Assembly: GCA_001771065.1 (NCBI GenBank)
Contig: MESQ01000077.1
Location: 1 to 45,958 of the forward strand
Direction: 5' to 3'
DNA length: 45,958 nt
From: Burkholderiales bacterium RIFOXYD12_FULL_59_19
Lineage (GTDB): Bacteria; Pseudomonadota; Gammaproteobacteria; Burkholderiales; Burkholderiaceae_C
Shown here: positions 34,874-42,670 of the stretch, piece after piece
How positions within the stretch are numbered: the stretch's first letter is position 1
Layout of the letters: every line of letters begins with the position of its first letter
Notes under the pieces: generated by a model
Database searches by the model: none
Told to the model about the DNA's origin: nothing
Seen by the model: only the letters and a program-made list of their open reading frames with translations
Made by a program: the position numbers and the translations under genes

Positions 34874-35269
34874 TTAGTGGTTTTGACCGTCTTTGCCGTT
34901 GTTGCGACGACCGTTGTCGTGTTTGGGTTTTTTTAGTTTTTCATACTTGACGGGCTTCGCCTCCGGGCTGCGATCCCAGCGACCCGGCTGGCGCACATAA
35001 GACCCACCTTGCTCCACCCAGCGATCAGGCACCCAGAGGTAACCGTCGCGCTGCGCGATGGTGCGCCCGCGCACCCAGATATGGCGGTCGTGGTTCCAGG
35101 CCCAGTAGCCCGGGGCCCAGGCGTAGCCGGGTTGCATCACGGGTGCCGCTTCATGCAGCGGCGCGGGCGGTGCCACCACAATATTGAAACTGATCTGGGC
35201 AAAGGCGCTGGTGCCAGCCACCAGCGCCAGGGACAGCACCAAAGACCGAAGCAGGTTTGTGTGTTTCAT
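34874..35269 (-). CDS. YXWGXW repeat-containing exported protein
   Basis: A 131-residue protein with a signal peptide (SLVLSLALVAGTSAFA-QIS) and Trp/Tyr-rich repeats: YAWAPGYWAWNHDRHIWVRG and YLWVPDRWVEQGGSYVRQPG. These are the YXWGXW motif (PF12779), known from periplasmic or outer-membrane-associated proteins of unknown role. The C-terminus is Lys/Asn/Gly-rich and highly basic (KKPKHDNGRRNNGKDG). The start at 35269 follows CTGGAGAAAATTTCA. The gene is divergent from asmA; site F lies 56 bp upstream, with GATGAT as a possible -10 33 bp from its centre. Confidence 0.85.
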   Translation of the reverse strand: MKHTNLLRSLVLSLALVAGTSAFAQISFNIVVAPPAPLHEAAPVMQPGYAWAPGYWAWNHDRHIWVRGRTIAQRDGYLWVPDRWVEQGGSYVRQPGRWDRSPEAKPVKYEKLKKPKHDNGRRNNGKDGQNH

Positions 35270-35324
35270 TGAAATTTTCTCCAGGGTTAAAAAGACATCA
35301 TCGTGCCTTGGCGCGGTCGGGTCG

Positions 35325-35338
35325 GTGCGTCAGCGCAC
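35325..35338. promoter_or_regulatory. Crp-type site F between the YXWGXW gene and asmA
   Basis: GTGCGTCAGCGCAC lies within the larger palindrome GTCGGTGCG...CGCACTGAC, so the CACnGAC extension is present on both strands. Toward asmA, TAGCCT (35361-35366) is centred 32 bp away; toward the YXWGXW gene, GATGAT (35301-35296) is 33 bp away. TAGCCTTGGCA here is identical to the word at the same distance in the mlaE promoter. Confidence 0.55.
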
Positions 35339-35375
35339 TGACTTGGACGCCCGACCCCGGTAGCCTTGGCACCTG

Positions 35376-37355
35376 ATGTCAAACTTTGCGCCTTTACTGA
35401 TGCCCAAGCCACCCATGTCCCTGCTGCGAATTCTCAAATGGACAGCCAGTGTGCTGCTGGCGCTGGTCATCGCGGCGTTTATTTTCATCGCCCTGTTCGG
35501 CTGGAACTGGTTGCGGGCGCCGCTGGAGCGGCAAACACTGGCCCAAACCGGCCGCGTACTGCTCATCCAGGGTGACCTGACGGTGCACCTGGGTTGGCCC
35601 TGGCCGCGCCTGCAAGCGCGCCGGGTCACTTTTGCCAACCCGGCCTGGGCGACCCAAGCCAACATGCTCAAAGCCGACGAAGTCGCCTTGTCCATCCACC
35701 TGCCACAATTACTGGCACAACGGCTGGTGGTGTCGGACCTGCACCTGGTCAAACCCATTGTTTTTCTGGAACGCCACCGCGATGGCCGCAAAACCTGGCT
35801 GCTTGACCGCAACCAGCAAGACGACAGCGCCCGCATCGACATCGACCGCCTCACACTCGACCAGGGTGTCATTGGTTTTGAAGACGTGGCAAGCCAGACC
35901 AGTCTGCACGCAGAGCTCGCCAGCCTGACCAAACCAGCCGACGACACACCGACGCCCGGCGTCTCTTTCAGCGCCAAAGGCAAATACAACGGGCTGCCAC
36001 TCATCGCCAAAGGCACGGGCGATTCGGTACTGGCCCTGCGCGATGACAGCACACCTTATGGCCTGAGCCTGGAGGCCACGGCGGGGGACACTCACGTTAA
36101 GGCGCAGGGGCACATCACCAGCCTGGTCAAGTTCTCAAGTATCGACATGCAATTGAGCCTAAGCGGCGACAACCTGAACCAGCTTTTCACCCTGACCGGC
36201 ATCGCCCTGCCCGCCACCCGCGACTTTGTTGCGCAAGGGCATCTGCTGCGCAGAGGCAACACGCTGCGCTACGAAGCATTCTCGGGACGCGTGGGCGCCA
36301 GCGACCTGGCGGGCTGGTGGCAAGTCGAGACCGGCGGTAAACGACCGTTGTTGACGGCTGATCTGGTGTCTACCCGGCTCACGCTGGACGACCTGGGTCC
36401 GGTCATTGGCGCCCGTCCGGGCAAATTAAAAGCAGCGGTCAAGGCTGTTGCGCAAACCGGGGAGGCCGGGGCGGTCACCCCCGCGTCAAAACGGGTCATG
36501 CCGGATTTGCCTTTCAAATTTGCCAATTGGGACAGCTTGGATGCCGAGGTCAAATTCAGCGCCAAGTCCATCCGCCAGGCCAGCTACATGCCGCTGGAGG
36601 CGCTCAGCGCCCAGTTGCGGCTGAAGGACTCGGTGCTCACACTGAGCCCGTTGCGCTTTGGCGTGGCCGGTGGCCAGCTTGATGCGGTCATCACGCTGGA
36701 TGGCCGCCACAACCCGATTCAGGCCAAGGCCCAAGTACAGCTCAAACGGCTGGCGTTGGCCAAATTGCTGCCCGCCGACCAAAAAGCCAAAGCCAGCGTC
36801 AGCCAGATCGGGGGCCACATCAAGCTTGCTGGCAGCGGCAACTCGGTCGGCACCATGCTGGCCCATGCCGATGGCACGGTCGCGCTGCTGGTGTCGGGCG
36901 GCGAGATCAGCCAGATGGCGATGGAAAAAGCCGGCTTGCACCTGTGGGAAATTTTTCGGCTGACGCTCACCGGCGACAAACAAATCAAGCTGCGCTGTGC
37001 CGTGGCCAACTTTGATGTCAAGGCCGGTGACATGCGCGCCAACACCTTGCTGCTCGACACCGAAGTGACCACACTCTTGGGCAGCGGCCACATCGACCTG
37101 GCGCAGGAAAAGCTGGACCTGACCCTGACCCAAAAAACCAAAAACACCAGCCCGCTGTCGCTGCGCAGCCCGATCCACATCAGTGGCAATTTCGCCAAGC
37201 CCATCATCCGGGTCGACCAAACCCGTGTCGCCGCGCGTGCCCTGGGTGCGCTGGCGCTGGGCGTGATCAACCCGCTGCTGGCCCTGATCCCGTTGGTCGA
37301 TGCCGGACCCGGCCAGGACAGTGATTGTGTGCAATGGTTGCAGGGGAAAAAATGA
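35376..37355 (+). CDS. AsmA-family protein
   Basis: A 659-residue protein with one N-terminal membrane segment (SVLLALVIAAFIFIALFGWN), the AsmA N-terminal pattern (LLIQGDLTVHLGWPWPRLQA, VTFANPAWA) and a C-terminal AsmA region (HADGTVALLVSGGEISQMAM, LLDTEVTTLLGSGHIDLAQE, LSLRSPIHISGNFAKPIIRV). AsmA-like proteins span the periplasm and are thought to move phospholipid to the outer membrane or help its assembly. No Shine-Dalgarno precedes ATG 35376, but a -10-like TAGCCT ends ten bases before it, so the message may be leaderless; ATGs at 35400 and 35415 are alternatives. It overlaps the next gene by ATGA. Confidence 0.9.
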   Translation: MSNFAPLLMPKPPMSLLRILKWTASVLLALVIAAFIFIALFGWNWLRAPLERQTLAQTGRVLLIQGDLTVHLGWPWPRLQARRVTFANPAWATQANMLKADEVALSIHLPQLLAQRLVVSDLHLVKPIVFLERHRDGRKTWLLDRNQQDDSARIDIDRLTLDQGVIGFEDVASQTSLHAELASLTKPADDTPTPGVSFSAKGKYNGLPLIAKGTGDSVLALRDDSTPYGLSLEATAGDTHVKAQGHITSLVKFSSIDMQLSLSGDNLNQLFTLTGIALPATRDFVAQGHLLRRGNTLRYEAFSGRVGASDLAGWWQVETGGKRPLLTADLVSTRLTLDDLGPVIGARPGKLKAAVKAVAQTGEAGAVTPASKRVMPDLPFKFANWDSLDAEVKFSAKSIRQASYMPLEALSAQLRLKDSVLTLSPLRFGVAGGQLDAVITLDGRHNPIQAKAQVQLKRLALAKLLPADQKAKASVSQIGGHIKLAGSGNSVGTMLAHADGTVALLVSGGEISQMAMEKAGLHLWEIFRLTLTGDKQIKLRCAVANFDVKAGDMRANTLLLDTEVTTLLGSGHIDLAQEKLDLTLTQKTKNTSPLSLRSPIHISGNFAKPIIRVDQTRVAARALGALALGVINPLLALIPLVDAGPGQDSDCVQWLQGKK

Positions 37356-38740
37356 TGCTGAAAATTCTCAATCAACTGTTGCTGGTGATGCTGACGGGTT
37401 TGGGCGCGGCGGGCTGTGCCACCTTGCCCGACACCGACGCCCTGATTGCGCACCACAGTGCGCAAGAGGCCAGCTTTGAGACCGCACGCGGCCCGGTTTC
37501 AGCCAAGCGCAATGCCGCCATCCTGGCCGGATTGCAACGCAAGTCGGGCGACCTGGACATCCTGGACAAACAAATGGCGCTAGAGCAGGCCATCAGCGAC
37601 AGCCCGCTGGTACTGGGCAACAAGGTCAGCCTGCTGCAAGACGGCGCCGCCACTTACGCGGCCATGTTTGGCGCCATCCGTCAGGCCAAGGACCACATCA
37701 ACCTGGAAACCTACATCATCGAAGACGACGCCACCGGCGACGACTTTGCCACCCTGCTGCTGGCCGCCCAGGCGCGTGGTGTGCAGGTGAACCTGATCTA
37801 TGACAGCGTGGGCGGCATCAACACCCCCAAGGCGTTTTTCGAGCGTCTCTCCAAGGCCGGTATTGCCGTGCTGGAGTTCAACCCGATCAACCCTTTGAGC
37901 GCCAAGGGGCCGTGGCAAATCTACAACAGGGACCACCGAAAACTGCTCATCGTCGACGGCCGCTCGGTCATTCTGGGCGGCATCAACATCAGCAATGTCT
38001 ATGGCTCGGGCTCGGTGCTCAAGCGCGCCCCCAAGCCTCCGCCTAAAGGCGTGATGTGGCGCGACACCGACCTGAAGATTGAGGGCCCGGTGGTGGCCGA
38101 GTTCCAGAAACTGTTCCTGCAGACCTGGGAAAAACAGAAGGCACCCGCGCTGGCCGCCAAGGCCTTTTTCCCCAAACTCACAGCACAGGGCAAGGACATC
38201 GTACGCGCCATTGGCAGCACGCCCGACGACCCCTACAGCCTGATCTATCTGACCCTGATCTCGGCCATCGGCAATGCCGAAAAGACAGTCCACCTGACCA
38301 ACGCCTACTTTGTGCCCGACCCGCAACTGCTCAAAGCACTCACTGACGCGGCGGCGCGCGGGGTGCAAGTGCAATTGATCCTGCCCAGCCAATCCGACTC
38401 CGAGCTGGTATTTCACGCCGGGCGCGCCCATTACGCCGAGCTGCTGGCCGGTGGCGTGCAGATTTACGAGCGCCAGGGTGCCCTGCTGCACGCCAAGACC
38501 GCCGTGATTGACGGCGTCTGGTCCACCGTGGGCTCGACCAATCTGGACTGGCGCAGCTTTCTGGACAACGACGAGGTCAACGCCGTGGTGCTGGGGCGTG
38601 AATTTGCCACCCAAATGCAGGCCATGCACCAGCAGGACCTGGACGCCTCACAGCGCATCAGCACACAAGCCTGGGCTGATCGCCCCTTCAAATTCAAGCT
38701 CAAGGAGTGGCTGGCGCAGCACTGGGGGCGCTTGCTGTAG
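37352..38740 (+). CDS. Phospholipase D-family (cardiolipin synthase-like) lipoprotein
   Basis: A 462-residue protein with a lipoprotein signal (LLLVMLTGLGAAGC). It has two PLD HKD motifs: HRKLLIVDGRSVILGGIN in the first half, and LHAKTAVIDGVWSTVGSTN in the second (the HxK(x)4D pattern). DxxxATGDDFATLLLAA and RGVQVQLILP are typical of the cardiolipin synthase group. It would transfer or hydrolyse phosphatidyl groups. A lipid anchor, instead of the two N-terminal helices of ClsA, places it on the periplasmic side. ATG 37352 overlaps the asmA stop, so AsmA and this enzyme are made together, in line with phospholipid handling. ATG 37325 is less likely. Confidence 0.9.
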   Translation: MMLKILNQLLLVMLTGLGAAGCATLPDTDALIAHHSAQEASFETARGPVSAKRNAAILAGLQRKSGDLDILDKQMALEQAISDSPLVLGNKVSLLQDGAATYAAMFGAIRQAKDHINLETYIIEDDATGDDFATLLLAAQARGVQVNLIYDSVGGINTPKAFFERLSKAGIAVLEFNPINPLSAKGPWQIYNRDHRKLLIVDGRSVILGGINISNVYGSGSVLKRAPKPPPKGVMWRDTDLKIEGPVVAEFQKLFLQTWEKQKAPALAAKAFFPKLTAQGKDIVRAIGSTPDDPYSLIYLTLISAIGNAEKTVHLTNAYFVPDPQLLKALTDAAARGVQVQLILPSQSDSELVFHAGRAHYAELLAGGVQIYERQGALLHAKTAVIDGVWSTVGSTNLDWRSFLDNDEVNAVVLGREFATQMQAMHQQDLDASQRISTQAWADRPFKFKLKEWLAQHWGRLL

Positions 38741-38778
38741 CGTGGCAAGTCAGGTTTGCGCAAATGCCAGGTAGTCCG

Positions 38779-38862
38779 TCAACCTTCTGCCCTGCAGTGG
38801 TGTTCGTGGCGGGTCGCGATAGTGATCTCGGCGCCTTTGACGTTCATGATGCGGTTCTTCAT
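38779..38862 (-). pseudogene. Truncated gene start of unknown family
   Basis: ATG 38862 has a very good ribosome site (AAGGGGG about 7 bases upstream) and encodes 27 residues, MKNRIMNVKGAEITIATRHE and on to a TGA at 38779. The N-terminus looks like a normal protein start (VKGAEITIA resembles the first strand of KilA-N/RhuM-type proteins, a weak resemblance). Another frame then gives GRRLTDYLAFAQT before a stop, perhaps the other end of the same gene after an internal deletion. I would treat it as a remnant. Confidence 0.3.
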
Positions 38863-38910
38863 GCAAGCCCCCTTATCGGAGCTGCCATGATAGCCGTCAA
38901 CGACGGCGTT

Positions 38911-39669
38911 TCAGTGTTTTGAAAGCGCTTGGCCAGCCAAAAACCCGGCCAACTGGTCCACCACCTTTTGCACCGCGCGGTTGGCGGCCAGCACACCGCC
39001 ATAGGCATCTTCCGAGTCGGCGGGCTCGATTGCCTCAAACTCCTGCCAAGCCAGCACCCGGCGGGTTTTGTCGTCCACCAGGGTGGCGCGCAGGGTCAGG
39101 CTCACCTGACTCGGGTGGGTCAAAAATTCGTGTTGCAGGCGGATGATGTCGGTGTCCAGGCGCAGCTCGCCCGAGGCTGCACCCGGCATCAGCACCACGG
39201 CGCGAAAAGCCCCGGTTTTATTGATCGCAGTGACCAGCAGCGGCCCCAGCAGGCGCGCAGGTGGGTCCACCCATTGGCTCAGTGCAAAGTACTCGAGCTT
39301 GTGGGGTTCGCGCAGGTAGATGATGCGTGGGCTGTCAAAACCGGAGGCGGCGTGTGGCGGGTTGATCAGCAAAGTGGGCGCCTTGGACGCGGTGATTGCC
39401 GCAATGGGCAAAGCCTTATCAACGGCAGACGCTGACTGCGGCGGGCTACCCAGTGCGTAATAGGTCGTCGCCGGGGTGCTCTCTGGGCGCAAGGCGCTGC
39501 AGGCGCTTAGCATCACCAAAGACACGGCCATGACGGCAAGGCGCAACAAGGACCGGCGGCCGGATCCTGAACCCTGTAGGGCGGGCTTCAGCCCGCCAGG
39601 TCGACTGAAGTCGACCCCACAAAAGGCCAAGCCAACGCGCGATGACCACACGCTGTGTAATACACTCAT
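38911..39669 (-). CDS. ABC-type auxiliary lipoprotein (PqiC/LptE-like, ABC_trans_aux)
   Basis: A 252-residue outer-membrane lipoprotein of the MCE/Mla-type transporter. The lipobox is LSAC at about 54-57 (AVSLVMLSACSALRPE). The mature part has TYYALG, REPHKLEYFALSQWVDPPAR and LRLDTDIIRLQHEFL, as in the DUF330/ABC_trans_aux family. The start at 39669 is fixed by AAGGAG seven bases upstream and by its ATGA overlap with the MCE gene. This gives an unusually long, 40-residue stretch before the hydrophobic core. Part of that stretch (GVDFSRPGGLKPALQG) is encoded by a double palindromic element (39580-39616), apparently inserted in frame. Signal function may depend on internal starts such as TTG or the ATG at 39531. 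Confidence 0.85.
   Translation of the reverse strand: MSVLHSVWSSRVGLAFCGVDFSRPGGLKPALQGSGSGRRSLLRLAVMAVSLVMLSACSALRPESTPATTYYALGSPPQSASAVDKALPIAAITASKAPTLLINPPHAASGFDSPRIIYLREPHKLEYFALSQWVDPPARLLGPLLVTAINKTGAFRAVVLMPGAASGELRLDTDIIRLQHEFLTHPSQVSLTLRATLVDDKTRRVLAWQEFEAIEPADSEDAYGGVLAANRAVQKVVDQLAGFLAGQALSKH
39580..39616. repeat. REP-like double palindrome inside a lipoprotein gene
   Basis: Two adjacent perfect palindromes, GGCGGGCTTCAGCCCGCC (39580-39597) and GGTCGACTGAAGTCGACC (39599-39616), have 8-bp arms with two-base loops. They are flanked by CCTGTA on one side and CCACAAA on the other. The layout is that of intergenic REP/BIME-like elements, yet it lies in the coding sequence and keeps the frame open. 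Confidence 0.75.
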
Positions 39670-40595
39670 GGTGACACTCCTTTTTCGCCGGGACCACCGG
39701 GCACCGGTTGACGGCCAAAAATCAGTCCGCGTGGGTCGCGCTCGGTCTGGTCACTCAAGCGCCGCAGTGAGGTGGTCAAGGCGCTCAAGTCGCCCAGCAG
39801 GCGTTCCAGTTCAGGCAGGGTTTCCACGCTGAAACGTTTCACGTCAGCGCCCATGGCATCCACGGTGCTGCCGGTTTTGATACTGGTGTTCGCTACTTCC
39901 ACACCCATTTTTTCAAGTGCATCGGCACTGCGCCCGATGCGCGCCAGCACCGGTGCCAGGTCGGCGGTAAGCTTGGCCGTGTTGTCAAAGGTTTTGGCGG
40001 CCTGGGTCAGCCCCTTGTCAATGTCAACCCTGCGCGCCGCCACCGTATGTGCCACGGCTGCCAGGTCAGCCAGCGCGCTTTTGAATGCGGCCTGGTTTTC
40101 CGGGCCAAGCAGGCTGTTGATGCCATCCGAGGTGCTGTCGAGTTTGCTCAGCACGCTGGTAAGGATGTATTCGAGCCGGGTGGACAGTGACGGTTTGGTG
40201 CGAATCTCAGGGTAGAGGCTGCCAGGCTTGGCCTGCAAGACCGGCGAGTTTGCCGCGCCGCCGCTGAGTTCCACGTAGGCAATGCCGGTCAGCCCCTGGG
40301 TTTTTAATACCGCCACGGTGTCCTCGCGGATGGGCGCGCCATATTCAATGGCAAACAGCAACCTGACCTGCTGCGGGTTGGCGATGTCGAGCGCAATGTC
40401 CTGCACTTTGCCCACGTCCACGCCGTTGTATTTCACTGGCGCATTCAAATTAAGCCCCGCCACCGATTCGCCCATCACGGCCAGGTAAAGGTCGTATTTT
40501 TTCTGCCAGGAGCCGCCCGAGGCCAGCCACAACACGCCGGCAATCAGCGCAGCGCCCAACGTCAGCACAAAGGCGCCGACCAGGGTGTAGTTCAC
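39666..40595 (-). CDS. MlaD/MCE-domain substrate-binding protein
   Basis: The 309-residue periplasmic, membrane-anchored lipid-binding component of an MCE transport system. It has an N-terminal anchor (LVGAFVLTLGAALIAGVLWL), the MCE domain (YLAVMGESVAGLNLNAPVKY, NGVDVGKV, LKTQGLTGIAYVELSGG) and a long helical C-terminus that may form a tunnel. The GTG start used here (40595) has no ribosome site at proper spacing. AAGGAG lies 5 bases before an in-frame ATC at 40607, which would give (I/M)ETKVNYTLVG, the usual start of this family. The true start may therefore be an AUC codon. It overlaps the ATPase gene upstream and the lipoprotein gene downstream. Confidence 0.92.
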   Translation of the reverse strand: MNYTLVGAFVLTLGAALIAGVLWLASGGSWQKKYDLYLAVMGESVAGLNLNAPVKYNGVDVGKVQDIALDIANPQQVRLLFAIEYGAPIREDTVAVLKTQGLTGIAYVELSGGAANSPVLQAKPGSLYPEIRTKPSLSTRLEYILTSVLSKLDSTSDGINSLLGPENQAAFKSALADLAAVAHTVAARRVDIDKGLTQAAKTFDNTAKLTADLAPVLARIGRSADALEKMGVEVANTSIKTGSTVDAMGADVKRFSVETLPELERLLGDLSALTTSLRRLSDQTERDPRGLIFGRQPVPGGPGEKGVSP

Positions 40596-41416
40596 TTTGG
40601 TTTCGATGATGGCTCCTTGGGTTGGGCTGGACGGAACGACGCAGGCTGGGCTGCGCGACCGCGTGCGCCTTCAAAAAATGGCCGGATCGTCGGCTGCTCC
40701 ATCTGTGCGAGCTCAGTCATGGAACCCACACCCTGTACCGTGCCATCGCCCAGCACGGCCACCCGGTCAGCAACTTGCCACAGCAGGTCCAGGTCGTGTG
40801 AGATCATGACAATGGTGAGCCCAAACAGCTCACGCAGGTGCAGCACCAGTTCATCCACACCCGCCGCGCTTTCAGGGTCGAGCCCGGCGGTGGGTTCGTC
40901 CAGAAACAGCAGCTCCGGGTCCAGCGCCAGCGCCCGCGCCAGCGAGGCACGTTTCATCATGCCGCCACTCAGTTGCGCCGGAAACTGGGCACCCACTTCG
41001 GGCTTGAGGCCGGTCATGTGCAGCTTCCAGGCGGCAATTTCGTCAATCAGCTTGTTGCCCAGTTGGGTATGTTCTCGCAGCGGCAGGCCGATGTTTTCCA
41101 GTACAGTGAGGGAGCCAAACAGACCGCCATGCTGGAACATCACGCCCCAACGCAGGCGCAAGGCCAGCGCCGCCTCGGGCGACAGGTGTTGCAGGTCGAC
41201 CCCCAGCACCTTGACGCTGCCGGCATCGGGGCAGTGCAACAGGATCATCTCGCGCAACAGCGTCGATTTACCCGAACCACTGCCACCAATGATGGCAAAG
41301 ACCTCGGCGCGGCGGACCTGCAAATTGAGGTTCTGATGCACCACATGCGCGCCAAAGCGGGTCACCACCTCACGCAGGTCGATGACGATGTCGTGGTCTG
41401 TGGCTGTAGCGCTCAT
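40592..41416 (-). CDS. MlaF-type ABC transporter ATP-binding protein
   Basis: The 274-residue cytosolic ATPase that drives the MCE lipid transporter. Walker A is GGSGSGKST (44-52), the Q-loop FQHGGLFGSLTVLENIGLPL, the signature LSGGMMKRASLARAL, Walker B LLFLDEPTAGLDP and the H-loop MISHDLD. FQHGGLFGSLTV is typical of MlaF rather than of importer ATPases. The C-terminal tail (FFEGARGRAAQPASFRPAQP) resembles the MlaF extension that contacts its partner. ATG 41416 lies one base after the permease stop; an upstream in-frame start at 41458 would fall inside the permease gene. Confidence 0.94.
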   Translation of the reverse strand: MSATATDHDIVIDLREVVTRFGAHVVHQNLNLQVRRAEVFAIIGGSGSGKSTLLREMILLHCPDAGSVKVLGVDLQHLSPEAALALRLRWGVMFQHGGLFGSLTVLENIGLPLREHTQLGNKLIDEIAAWKLHMTGLKPEVGAQFPAQLSGGMMKRASLARALALDPELLFLDEPTAGLDPESAAGVDELVLHLRELFGLTIVMISHDLDLLWQVADRVAVLGDGTVQGVGSMTELAQMEQPTIRPFFEGARGRAAQPASFRPAQPKEPSSKPK

Positions 41417-41417
41417 A

Positions 41418-42554
41418 TCACATGTCCAGCAGGCTGAAAGCGACCGAAAACAGCGCATCGGCCACGATCACCAGAAAAATCGACTGCACCACACTCCGGG
41501 TGGTCTGCCGACCCACGCTGTCGGCCCCGCCCTGGGTGCGAAAGCCCTGGAAACAACCCACCACCACAATGATGGTGGCAAACACCGGCGCCTTGCCAAT
41601 GCCCACCAGGTACGAGGTGATGCTGACGGCCTTCACCAGCCGGTCCAGAAACTCACCAAAACCCACCCCCAACTGCGTCTTGGCCATCACCATGCCACCC
41701 AAAATTCCCATGGCGTCGGCGAACACGGTGAGCAGCGGCAGCGCAATCACCAGCGCCAACATCTTGGGCAACACCAGCAATTCCTGGGGTGACAGGCCCA
41801 GGGTGCGCATGGCATCGATCTCTTCAGTCACCGCCATGGTGCCGATTTGCGCGGCATAGGCCGAGCCGGAACGCCCGGCCACGATGATGGCGGTGATCAG
41901 CGGGGCAAACTCGCGCAGCATCGACAAACCCACCAGATCGGCCACAAAAATATTGGCGCCGTATTGCCGCAATTGGTCGGCGCCCTGGTAAGCCACCACC
42001 ACGCCCAGCAAGAACGACAGCAGGCCCACAATGGCCAGCGCATCAAAACCGGCACTGCGCAGGTTGAACAGCACCGCCCGCCAGCGGATGCGCGACGGGT
42101 GCTGCAGCCACACAACCAGCGCCTGAGCGCTCTCACCCACGAAGCTCAGCATGGCGAGGAACTGCGCCAACGCACTGACCGCGCCGCGGCCGGTGTTTTC
42201 CCAAACCGATGGCGCAGCCAGTACGGCGGGCACGGCCTCATGGGCTTGCGCCATGGCATGCTGGCGCACGCTCTCCAGCAGTGCGGAAAATTCGGTGGGC
42301 AAACCACGCAGACTCAGCATGGCCCCGTCGCCACGCGGCCCGGCCAGCAAGGTGTGCAACGCCCAGGCCCCGGCGGTGTCCAATGCTTCGATACCCGAGG
42401 CATCCACCGCCAACAGCGCTTGCGCGGTGGCAGGACGCAACACCAAGTCTTGCGCATGTGCACCCAGGCCGAGCGCCGTCCAACAGCCCGACAGTGTGAT
42501 GATTTGCGGGGTGGTTTGGGAGACGGCTGCAGGCGCCACCGAAGGGGTTTTCAT
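41418..42554 (-). CDS. MlaE-type permease with N-terminal STAS domain
   Basis: The 378-residue inner-membrane subunit of the MCE transporter. Residues about 18-110 form a STAS-like domain (LLAVDASGIEALDTAGAWAL), the role filled by separate MlaB in E. coli. The permease part follows with IVAGRSGSAYAAQIGTMAVT, EEIDAMRTLGLSPQELLVLP and several helices. It is the first gene of the permease-ATPase-MCE-lipoprotein operon, which moves phospholipid between the membranes. No Shine-Dalgarno precedes ATG 42554. A -10-like TAGCCT ends 11 bases upstream, so the mRNA may be leaderless. Site G lies 39 bp upstream. Confidence 0.93.
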   Translation of the reverse strand: MKTPSVAPAAVSQTTPQIITLSGCWTALGLGAHAQDLVLRPATAQALLAVDASGIEALDTAGAWALHTLLAGPRGDGAMLSLRGLPTEFSALLESVRQHAMAQAHEAVPAVLAAPSVWENTGRGAVSALAQFLAMLSFVGESAQALVVWLQHPSRIRWRAVLFNLRSAGFDALAIVGLLSFLLGVVVAYQGADQLRQYGANIFVADLVGLSMLREFAPLITAIIVAGRSGSAYAAQIGTMAVTEEIDAMRTLGLSPQELLVLPKMLALVIALPLLTVFADAMGILGGMVMAKTQLGVGFGEFLDRLVKAVSITSYLVGIGKAPVFATIIVVVGCFQGFRTQGGADSVGRQTTRSVVQSIFLVIVADALFSVAFSLLDM

Positions 42555-42592
42555 GAAGCTGCCAAGGCTAAGACGGGGGCCGACGCGGGTCT

Positions 42593-42606
42593 GTGTGTTG
42601 TCGCAC
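42593..42606. promoter_or_regulatory. Crp-type site G between mlaE and the two-BON gene
   Basis: GTGTGTTGTCGCAC fits GTG-N8-CAC; read toward mlaE it is GTGCGACAACACAC followed by AGAC. Toward mlaE, TAGCCT (42570-42565) is centred exactly 32 bp from the site centre. Toward the BON gene (start 65 bp away) only a weak -10 near 42637-42642 is seen. Confidence 0.5.
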
Positions 42607-42670
42607 AGATAAAAGCAATCAATGCAGCGACAGTGGCATCTAGTTCAACCCTTTATCAATTGGAGTAAAA

